Source of the DNA: SAR86 cluster bacterium REDSEA-S09_B4 | Lineage (GTDB): Bacteria; Pseudomonadota; Gammaproteobacteria; Magnimaribacterales; Magnimaribacteraceae | Direction of reading: 5' to 3' | NCBI GenBank assembly: GCA_001628005.1 | Contig: LUQU01000004.1 | Location: 1 to 64,000 of the forward strand | Length of the DNA stretch: 64,000 nt | In this document: in pieces, positions 56,969 to 64,000 of the stretch | How positions within the stretch are numbered: the stretch's first letter is position 1 | How the letters are laid out: every line of letters begins with the position of its first letter | Notes under the pieces: model-generated | The model's input: the letters and a program-made list of their open reading frames with translations, nothing else | What the model was told of the DNA's origin: nothing | Database searches by the model: none | Translations under genes and position numbers: made by a program

Positions 56969-58096
56969 ATGCTTAAAAAAGGTTATATAGAAGGATTTTA
57001 TGGAAGACTTATGAGTCTGAATGACAGGACTATTCTACTTAAAAAACTTTCAGAGCTTTCTATGGATTTTTATATATATGGTCCTAAAGAGGACCCTTAC
57101 CATCGCTCTAAGTGGACTTCTATTTACCCAAAAGATAAGGCAATAGGTCTTCAGAATTTTAAAAATGAAGGAGAAAGATTAGGAATTAGAGCCTATATGG
57201 CTTTATCCCCTCTTATAAGTGCAGGCGATAACTTGGACAAAGCGACCAAGGCTGTTCTTAAGAAGATTAAACAGTTTAAAAAACTTGGTTTCACAGACTT
57301 CGCCATATTTTTTGATGATGTAGATTTTGAAAGGGACGATACTTTGGCTACCACTCATGCAGATATACTCTGCGCAGTTAATGAATTCACTGAAAAAGAA
57401 AATAGCCTAATTTTTTGCCCAACTGTTTATTGCAATAAATTTGCAAAAGGTAAGTTGAGTAATTCAACTTATCTTAAAACTTTATCTAAAAAAGTGCCTG
57501 AATCCATTCCCATGTTATGGACTGGAAAAGAGGTAGTTAGTAAGACTATTAGCGACGCTGATATTCTTGGTCTAAAAGAGGTACTTAATAATCCCGTAAT
57601 TATTTGGGATAACTACTACGCAAATGACTATTGCCCAAGGAAACTATTTATTGGTGATTATCAAGGGAGAGACTTTTCAGAAAATAGTCCAATAGGAATT
57701 GGAATTAATCCTACAGGTTTACCCATCACAGATTCAATCATTCTCTCACAAGTAGAGGGTTCTAGAAGTACTAAAGACCTTTTAAGAAAAAACAATGTAC
57801 CTGACTGTTTTGAAGAGATTTTACCTTTCTTTAATGGTCCTTTTACCAAAGTACCTACATTTGAAGGATTAGAAAATATTAAATCTTTGCTTAAACTTTC
57901 TACCCCACTATGCATAGACTGGAAAAGTGAATTGCAGTTGGAATGGGCACCTTATTTGTGGAATTTCTTTATTGATCTAAATTTTCTTATGAAACTCTAC
58001 AAGTCAGAAGATCAAAAGGGACTTGAAGAGTGGGCTTCTCAAAGATATTCTAATCCGTTAAACGAAATTATATTTGGAAGGAACACAGACAACTAA
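56969..58096 (+). CDS. GH84 family beta-N-acetylglucosaminidase (O-GlcNAcase-like)
   Basis: 375 residues from ATG 56969; an in-frame GTG at 56957 overlapping moeB is an alternative. No signal peptide, so predicted cytoplasmic. Motifs follow the human O-GlcNAcase catalytic domain in order: GYIEGFYGRLMS, YGPKEDPYHRSKW, ALSPLIS, AIFFDDVD (catalytic Asp pair near residues 116-117) and WDNYYANDYCPRKLFIGDY (Asn and Asp that hold the substrate). All known active residues appear present. The family releases GlcNAc from O-linked or terminal positions. No extra binding or anchoring domain is visible, unlike secreted bacterial GH84 enzymes. The physiological substrate is unknown. Confidence 0.85.
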   Translation: MLKKGYIEGFYGRLMSLNDRTILLKKLSELSMDFYIYGPKEDPYHRSKWTSIYPKDKAIGLQNFKNEGERLGIRAYMALSPLISAGDNLDKATKAVLKKIKQFKKLGFTDFAIFFDDVDFERDDTLATTHADILCAVNEFTEKENSLIFCPTVYCNKFAKGKLSNSTYLKTLSKKVPESIPMLWTGKEVVSKTISDADILGLKEVLNNPVIIWDNYYANDYCPRKLFIGDYQGRDFSENSPIGIGINPTGLPITDSIILSQVEGSRSTKDLLRKNNVPDCFEEILPFFNGPFTKVPTFEGLENIKSLLKLSTPLCIDWKSELQLEWAPYLWNFFIDLNFLMKLYKSEDQKGLEEWASQRYSNPLNEIIFGRNTDN

Positions 58097-58106
58097 GAGG
58101 AAAAAA

Positions 58107-59735
58107 ATGCTAGGAAATATGCAAGATGGCCAGTTATTGATATCTGGCTTAATTGAACATGCTGAGATATACCATACAGATACAGAGATTGTATCAAGAA
58201 CTGTAGAAGGCCCAATACATAGATATACACTCAAGGATGCTGCGAACAGATCTAGAAAATTAGCCAATGCACTAGGAAAACTTGGGTTACAGCAAGGTGA
58301 TGTTGTGGGTACTTTAGCTTGGAATACCTTTAGACACTTTGAGTTATATTTTGGTGTTTCTGGCATAGGCTGTGTGGTAAATACAGTTAATCCAAGACTT
58401 TTTCCAGAACAATTGACTTATATAATAAATCACGCTGCAAATAAGTATCTTTTTGTAGATTTAACTTTCGTACCGCTTGTTGAATCAATTAGTGATTCCC
58501 TTGAAGGCATAAAAGGAATAATCGTTCTTACAGACAAAGAAAATATGCCTGAAACCGAGCTAAAAAATGTAATTTGTTATGAAGAATTAATAGCTGATGA
58601 GCCAACTAAATATGATTGGCCAGTTTTTGATGAAAATACAGCTTCTAGTCTTTGTTATACATCTGGAACAACGGGTAACCCCAAAGGTGTACTGTACTCC
58701 CATAGATCAACGCTTTTGCATACTTGGATTGTTAGCTCTGGTAATGTTGGTAAGGTATCAAGTTCTTCTGTAATTTTACCTGTGGTCCCAATGTTTCATG
58801 TTAATGCTTGGGGCATCCCTTATGCTTCAGCAATGTTTGGTGCTAAATTGGTCTTACCCGGTCCTATGATGGATGGAGCTTCTATCTTTGAACTTATTGA
58901 TCAAGAAAAGCCTGATCTTTTGATGGGAGTGCCAACAGTTTGGCTTGGTCTTCTGCAATATTTAAAAGAAACAAACCAGACTCTAGATTCAGTTACCACT
59001 GCATTAGTCGGAGGGTCTGCAGCTCCAAGAGCTATGATTCAAGAATTCGAAGAAAAACATGATGTTTTTCTTATGCATGGTTGGGGTATGACTGAAATGA
59101 GTCCTTTGGGAACTGCCACAAGCCGAACAGCTGAAATGGATAACATGGACATTGAGAGTCGCTACGACCTCCAAGAGAAACAAGGGAAGGCTTTTTTTGG
59201 AGTAGAAATGACTATAGCAGACGATGAAGGTAATGAATTACCCAAAGACGGTATTGCTTTTGGTCGTCTACTTGTAAAAGGACCTACGATTGTTGAGAGA
59301 TATTTCAAAAGCAACGAAAGTTCTTTGGATGAGAATGGATGGTTTGATACCGGCGATGTAGCCAAGATTCACCCAGAGGGATCCATGGAAATAGTTGACA
59401 GAAGTAAAGATGTTATAAAATCAGGAGGGGAGTGGATAAGTTCTATAGATCTGGAAAACGCTGCAGTCGGTCATCCTGAGGTAGCTGAGGCCTGTGTAAT
59501 TGGAGTCTTACATAAAAAATGGGATGAAAGACCTTTATTATTAATTGTCAAAGTAGATGGTAAAGACCCTTCCAGAGAAGAAATATTAACTTTCTTGGAA
59601 GATAAGGTTGCTAAGTGGTGGATGCCAGATGACGTAATTTTTGTTTCAGAACTTCCTCACACTGCAACAGGAAAATTATTGAAAACAGATTTAAGAGATG
59701 AATATAAAGAACATTTAATTAAGTCAGGAGAATAA
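58107..59735 (+). CDS. Acyl-CoA ligase (AMP-forming), DmdB-like
   Basis: 542 residues starting at ATG 58107, with AGAGG ahead of it; an upstream in-frame TTG (58074) is less likely because it runs into the previous gene. The adenylation core has [18 protein letters not shown] and GWGMTEMSP, and [12 protein letters not shown] and [12 protein letters not shown] at the end. The N-terminus ([23 protein letters not shown]...) resembles the 3-methylmercaptopropionyl-CoA ligase DmdB from marine bacteria, used in DMSP demethylation. A medium-chain fatty acid ligase is also possible. It is followed 1 base later by a MaoC hydratase, likely co-expressed. Confidence 0.88.
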   Translation: MLGNMQDGQLLISGLIEHAEIYHTDTEIVSRTVEGPIHRYTLKDAANRSRKLANALGKLGLQQGDVVGTLAWNTFRHFELYFGVSGIGCVVNTVNPRLFPEQLTYIINHAANKYLFVDLTFVPLVESISDSLEGIKGIIVLTDKENMPETELKNVICYEELIADEPTKYDWPVFDENTASSLCYTSGTTGNPKGVLYSHRSTLLHTWIVSSGNVGKVSSSSVILPVVPMFHVNAWGIPYASAMFGAKLVLPGPMMDGASIFELIDQEKPDLLMGVPTVWLGLLQYLKETNQTLDSVTTALVGGSAAPRAMIQEFEEKHDVFLMHGWGMTEMSPLGTATSRTAEMDNMDIESRYDLQEKQGKAFFGVEMTIADDEGNELPKDGIAFGRLLVKGPTIVERYFKSNESSLDENGWFDTGDVAKIHPEGSMEIVDRSKDVIKSGGEWISSIDLENAAVGHPEVAEACVIGVLHKKWDERPLLLIVKVDGKDPSREEILTFLEDKVAKWWMPDDVIFVSELPHTATGKLLKTDLRDEYKEHLIKSGE

Positions 59736-59736
59736 T

Positions 59737-60192
59737 ATGATAGGACTAGTACCGGCAGAAAAGTTAGTTGATTACGTGGGCAAAGAAATTGGTACTTCAG
59801 AATGGTTTGAGGTAGATCAAGAAAGAATCAATCAGTTCGCTGATACAACTTTAGATCATCAATTTATTCATGTTGATCCTGAAAAGGCAACACCACTATT
59901 CGGATCTACGATAGCTCATGGGTTTTTATCTCTTTCCCTGATTCCCCACTTAACTTCGCAGGCTGTTTTAGCCCCTGAGAATCTAAAACATGTTTTTAAT
60001 TATGGTTTGGATAAGGTGAGGTTCATTAATCCTGTAAATGTAGGCTCAAAAGTAAGAACTCTTAGTAAGGTAGTTTCTGTTGATGATAAAGGCGATGGAA
60101 GGTATCTAATGAAAACTGAAATAACTATGGAAATAGATGGAGTTGACAAGCCTGCTTTCGTTGCGGAATCTCTATCAATGTTTATTACCTAG
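59737..60192 (+). CDS. MaoC-family enoyl-CoA hydratase/dehydratase
   Basis: 151 residues, hot-dog fold. The catalytic D-H pair lies in DTTLDHQFIHVDPEKA, and the loop GSTIAHGFLSLSLIPHL is typical. It hydrates trans-2-enoyl-CoA. Next to the acyl-CoA ligase, it suggests a small pathway activating and hydrating an acyl-CoA of unknown chain. It converges with gatB with 36 bases between. Confidence 0.9.
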   Translation: MIGLVPAEKLVDYVGKEIGTSEWFEVDQERINQFADTTLDHQFIHVDPEKATPLFGSTIAHGFLSLSLIPHLTSQAVLAPENLKHVFNYGLDKVRFINPVNVGSKVRTLSKVVSVDDKGDGRYLMKTEITMEIDGVDKPAFVAESLSMFIT

Positions 60193-60228
60193 ATTAACTC
60201 ATGGTTTGAATTATCAATTACTTGAAGG

Positions 60229-61677
60229 TTATTCTTCTAATCTTTTCTTTAATAATTTATTAACCTGTTCTGGGTTGGCTTTACCTCTAGAAACTTTCAT
60301 AACCTGTCCAACAAAGAAACCAAATAACTTTTCTTTACCCGATTTATACTGTTGTAACTGAGTAGGGTTCTCCTCAAATACTTGATCAATAACCTTTTCA
60401 ATTTCTGTTGAGTCAGTTACTTGTTTAAGGCCTTTCTCTTCAATAATTTGATCTGGACCTTTCTCTGAAAGCCACATCTCTTCAAATACTTCTTTAGCTA
60501 TTTTTCCTGAAATTGTTGAATCTTCAATTCTAGCAAGAAGGGTTCCTAGATTTGTTGCATCTACTCTTGTGTCTAGAATAGATAAATTATCTTTATTAAG
60601 AAAAGCTGAAAGATCTCCCATTACCCAATTTGCTGCTAGTTTTGGATTACTTGAATTAGTAACAACTTCTTCAAAATATTTCGATAAATTCGGGTCTACA
60701 GAAAGAACATCAGCATCGTAATCACTTAATTTATATTCTGTGATCAATCTATTTTTCTTCTCTTCTGAAAGTTCAGGCATTTCACTTTTTACTGATTCGA
60801 TAAATTTCTTGTCTAAAACTACTGGTAGCAAGTCAGGTTCAGGAAAGTATCTATAATCATTAGCAAATTCTTTTGATCTCATGGATCTTGTTTCATCAAG
60901 CTGAGAATCGTACAGTCTTGTCTCTTGAGTAATTTTTTCTCCAGATTCTAGAATCTTTATTTGTCTTTTTATTTCATGGTTTATTGCTTTTTCAACAAAT
61001 CTGAATGAATTCACATTTTTTGTCTCTGTTCTTGTTCCTAACTCATCACTTCCTTTCTTTCTCACTGAAACATTTGCATCGCATCTCATCGAACCCTCAG
61101 CCATGTTCCCATCAGAAATCTCTAGGTGTCTTATGATGGAATGAATTTTCTTTAAATAGGAGACGGCTTCTTCAGAGGTATTTAATTCTGGTTCAGAGAC
61201 TATTTCTAGTAGGGGTGTTCCTGCCCTGTTTAGATCTATTCCGCTGTGATTTTCAAACTCTTCGTGTAAGGACTTACCTGCATCTTCTTCTAGATGAGCT
61301 CGTGTAATACCTATTTTTTTTGGTTTTTCGCCACCAATTTCTATTTGTAAAAAACCGCCTTCAACTATGGGACTATCCAGTTGACTTATTTGATACCCCT
61401 TAGGCAAGTCAGGGTAGAAATAATTCTTTCTAGCAAATTGAGTAGGGCTATTAATGCTGGCATTGATAGCGAGACCAAACTTGATTGCCATCTTTAAAAC
61501 TTCTTTGTTTAATACTGGAAGCACTCCCGGCATCCCTAGGTCTATATTGCAAGCCTGTGTGTTAGGTGGGGATCCAAAAAGAGTACTCGCCCCCGAAAAG
61601 ATTTTAGATTTTGTTGCTAATTGGACATGAACTTCAAGACCAATGACGGCTTCCCAATTAGACATTTCTTTCCCCAT
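60229..61677 (-). CDS. gatB: Aspartyl/glutamyl-tRNA amidotransferase subunit B
   Basis: Kinase/tRNA-binding subunit of GatCAB, which transamidates Glu-tRNA-Gln or Asp-tRNA-Asn. 482 residues. [21 protein letters not shown] and [15 protein letters not shown] start the catalytic domain, [12 protein letters not shown] carries metal ligands, and the C-terminal YqeY-like tail binds tRNA. It shares its first base with the gatA end. A glutaminyl-tRNA synthetase may be present elsewhere; this cannot be judged here. Confidence 0.97.
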   Translation of the reverse strand: MGKEMSNWEAVIGLEVHVQLATKSKIFSGASTLFGSPPNTQACNIDLGMPGVLPVLNKEVLKMAIKFGLAINASINSPTQFARKNYFYPDLPKGYQISQLDSPIVEGGFLQIEIGGEKPKKIGITRAHLEEDAGKSLHEEFENHSGIDLNRAGTPLLEIVSEPELNTSEEAVSYLKKIHSIIRHLEISDGNMAEGSMRCDANVSVRKKGSDELGTRTETKNVNSFRFVEKAINHEIKRQIKILESGEKITQETRLYDSQLDETRSMRSKEFANDYRYFPEPDLLPVVLDKKFIESVKSEMPELSEEKKNRLITEYKLSDYDADVLSVDPNLSKYFEEVVTNSSNPKLAANWVMGDLSAFLNKDNLSILDTRVDATNLGTLLARIEDSTISGKIAKEVFEEMWLSEKGPDQIIEEKGLKQVTDSTEIEKVIDQVFEENPTQLQQYKSGKEKLFGFFVGQVMKVSRGKANPEQVNKLLKKRLEE

Positions 61678-63137
61678 TATTCAATTTCTGGCCAAGCTTC
61701 ATGCCAATCTGTATTTAATTGGAAATAGTGAGCCATTCTGAGCAATTTGCTCTCATTTAAATTATCTGCAACAAGTTGCACTCCTAAAGGCAGTCCTTGG
61801 TGTTCCCCACAAGGAAAAGAAATACCTGGTAGGCCAGCTAAGTTAGCAGGTATGGTAAAAATATCTTGTTTGTACATTTCAACTGGATCTGAGGTTTTGT
61901 CACCTAAGGAGAAAGAAGTATCGGGAGCTGTCGGAGAAAGAATAAAATCCACTGATTTAAAAGCTTTACTAAAGTCATCAGCTACAAGCCTTCTGCATTT
62001 TTGTGCCTTTAAATAGTAAGCATCATAATATCCTGCAGAAAGGGCATAGGTTCCAATCAATATTCTTCTTTTAACTTCTGCGCCAAAACCTTCTTCTCTT
62101 GTACGCATATAAAGGTCATCTAGATTGTTTGGGTCTTCGCATCTGTAACCAAACTTAACACCATCATATCTCGATAAATTCGCTGAACATTCAGCTGGAG
62201 CAATTACGTAATATATGGGTAAAGAAAGGTCTATATGAGGTAAATCCACATCTTCTACCTGAGCTCCAAGTTTCTCAAATATCTTAATGCTCTCGTCAAT
62301 ACTTTTTTCTACGTAATTGGGTAAATTCATAGAAAAAAATTGTTTAGGTAAACCAATTCTTAACCCCTTAATATCTTCATTAATTTCATCTACAAAGTCT
62401 GGAACATCTACATTTAAGCTTGTAGAGTCTCTGGGGTCATGACCTGACATGGCTTTAAGCATATATGCTGCATCTTCAGCTGATTTAGTCAAAACACCGC
62501 CTTGGTCTAAACTAGAAGCAAAAGCTATCATGCCGTATCTTGAAACCCTTCCATAAGTTGGTTTAATTCCTGTTAATCCACAAAGAGCGGCTGGTTGTCT
62601 TATTGAACCACCCGTGTCAGTAGCTGTAGCCCCCGAGGCTAGACCAGCAGAAACACAAGCTGCTGAACCCCCAGAAGAGCCACCTGGTACGTAATTTCTT
62701 TTCCAGGGATTATTTACTGCTCCAAAATAGCTTGTTTCATTAGAAGAGCCCATAGCAAACTCATCCATGTTGGTTTTTCCTAAAATAACGGAACCATTGG
62801 CTGAAAAATTCTTTACCACAGTTGAAGAATAAGGAGATACAAAATTGGATAGCATTTTAGAGCCACAAGTAGTGAGGATTCCTTCAGTACAGAAAATATC
62901 TTTATGTGCTATAGGAATCCCATCTAAGGGAAGGGCAGATCCTTCTTTGTATCTTTTATCAGATTCTCTTGCACTTTCTATAGCTTTGTCTTCAAGGACA
63001 GTAATAAAGCTATTTATCTTTTTATCTACTTTCTTGATTCTTTGAAGATAAGATTCAGTTAATTCCAGACTCGAAAAAGCAGATTCCTTCAACCCCTTTA
63101 ACTTTTCTTTTATAGAAAGTTTATAAAATTCCTCCAT
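61677..63137 (-). CDS. gatA: Aspartyl/glutamyl-tRNA amidotransferase subunit A
   Basis: Amidase subunit producing ammonia. 486 residues. The Ser-cisSer-Lys triad is visible: [11 protein letters not shown] (Lys), [11 protein letters not shown] (Ser) and [11 protein letters not shown] (nucleophile Ser). It overlaps gatC and gatB by one base each, so translation is coupled. Confidence 0.98.
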   Translation of the reverse strand: MEEFYKLSIKEKLKGLKESAFSSLELTESYLQRIKKVDKKINSFITVLEDKAIESARESDKRYKEGSALPLDGIPIAHKDIFCTEGILTTCGSKMLSNFVSPYSSTVVKNFSANGSVILGKTNMDEFAMGSSNETSYFGAVNNPWKRNYVPGGSSGGSAACVSAGLASGATATDTGGSIRQPAALCGLTGIKPTYGRVSRYGMIAFASSLDQGGVLTKSAEDAAYMLKAMSGHDPRDSTSLNVDVPDFVDEINEDIKGLRIGLPKQFFSMNLPNYVEKSIDESIKIFEKLGAQVEDVDLPHIDLSLPIYYVIAPAECSANLSRYDGVKFGYRCEDPNNLDDLYMRTREEGFGAEVKRRILIGTYALSAGYYDAYYLKAQKCRRLVADDFSKAFKSVDFILSPTAPDTSFSLGDKTSDPVEMYKQDIFTIPANLAGLPGISFPCGEHQGLPLGVQLVADNLNESKLLRMAHYFQLNTDWHEAWPEIE

Positions 63138-63433
63138 TAAGCATCCTCATCTATTACTTTTGGTACCATAAAGAGACCAGCTTTTTTTAGAGGGGCATTT
63201 TTTTGTAAATTCTTTCTATCATCTTTTTCTGTAACCTCATCTTTTCTAAGAGGCTGAGATATATCAAGAGGATGAGACATCGGAACTACTGATTCCGTGT
63301 TTACGGAATCCATCTTAGCCACTAGCTCTAAAATACTTTCTAGCTCTTTTTTTAAAGAAGGGAAGCTCTTTTTATTTATATTAATTCGAGCCAAATAAGC
63401 TATTTGTTCTAAATCTTTATTTTTAAGAGTCAT
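63137..63433 (-). CDS. gatC: Aspartyl/glutamyl-tRNA amidotransferase subunit C
   Basis: 98-residue stabilising subunit of GatCAB. IAYLARININ near the N-terminus and ELESILELVAKMDSVNTESVVPMSHPL are the signature blocks. First gene of gatCAB, divergent from mreB with a 112-base spacer, the usual gammaproteobacterial arrangement. Confidence 0.93.
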   Translation of the reverse strand: MTLKNKDLEQIAYLARININKKSFPSLKKELESILELVAKMDSVNTESVVPMSHPLDISQPLRKDEVTEKDDRKNLQKNAPLKKAGLFMVPKVIDEDA

Positions 63434-63542
63434 AAATAATAAGTTTTATATAGAAATGTGGCTAATGTAGCATATTGTTCCTTGCTCAAAAACTAAGCTG
63501 TTGCTAGAGTAGCCATCTTTTAAAAAATTCATTTTTTGGTAA

Positions 63543-64000
<458 letters not shown>

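Overview
The window is AT-rich (about one-third G+C by eye) and tightly packed, with most gaps under 100 bases and many ATGA-type overlaps. Gene content and order are those of a streamlined marine gammaproteobacterium. The closest match from memory is the SAR86 type, but that assignment is an inference from synteny and composition. Nearly everything is housekeeping. I see no insertion sequence, prophage, CRISPR array, rRNA or integration site.

Layout. 1-6424 (+): end of lpxB, then rnhB, dnaE, accA, tilS. 6432-9582 (-): a GPH-family sugar/cation symporter and leuA, whose promoter region encodes a leucine-rich leader peptide. 9804-14359: holD-rimI, a glutathione peroxidase, an aldo/keto reductase, and a PpiC-like isomerase paired with a HupE/UreJ-like membrane protein. 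14362-19520 (-): a membrane-anchored cold-shock protein, valS, holC, pepA. 19663-24107: lptF-lptG, an RDD protein, a POT peptide transporter and a PPOX-fold protein. 24104-29715 (-): map, glnD, dapD, dapE. 29741-47737 (+): carAB behind an attenuator-like leader, greA, rlmE, ftsH, glmM, tpiA, secG, tRNA-Leu, initiator tRNA, then rimP-nusA-infB-rbfA-truB-rpsO-pnp. 47859-49242: two small tandem hydrophobic proteins, each with its own terminator, and an alpha/beta hydrolase. 49263-54267 (-): tRNA-Met, ychF, pth, rplY, prs, tRNA-Gln, ispE, lolB. 54301-60192 (+): prfA, prmC, moeB-like, a GH84 (O-GlcNAcase-like) hydrolase, a DmdB-like acyl-CoA ligase and a MaoC hydratase. 60229-63433 (-): gatCAB. 63546 to the end: start of mreB.

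Most clusters match classical gammaproteobacterial order (lpxB-rnhB-dnaE-accA; pepA-holC-valS opposite lptFG; rlmE-ftsH-glmM-secG-leuU-metY-rimP-nusA-infB; ispE-tRNA-Gln-prs-rplY-pth-ychF). Departures stand out against that background. folP is absent between ftsH and glmM, and hemA is absent beside prfA. The truB PUA domain is broken off into another reading frame. The initiator tRNA has a U1.U72 mismatch.

The most interesting unannotated signals are two promoter-leader ORF-hairpin arrangements, before leuA and before carA. In both, the leader ORF starts at or next to the predicted transcription start, suggesting attenuation through leaderless leader peptides. Also notable are the paralogous pair of 72- and 75-residue hydrophobic proteins and the apparently cytoplasmic GH84 enzyme.
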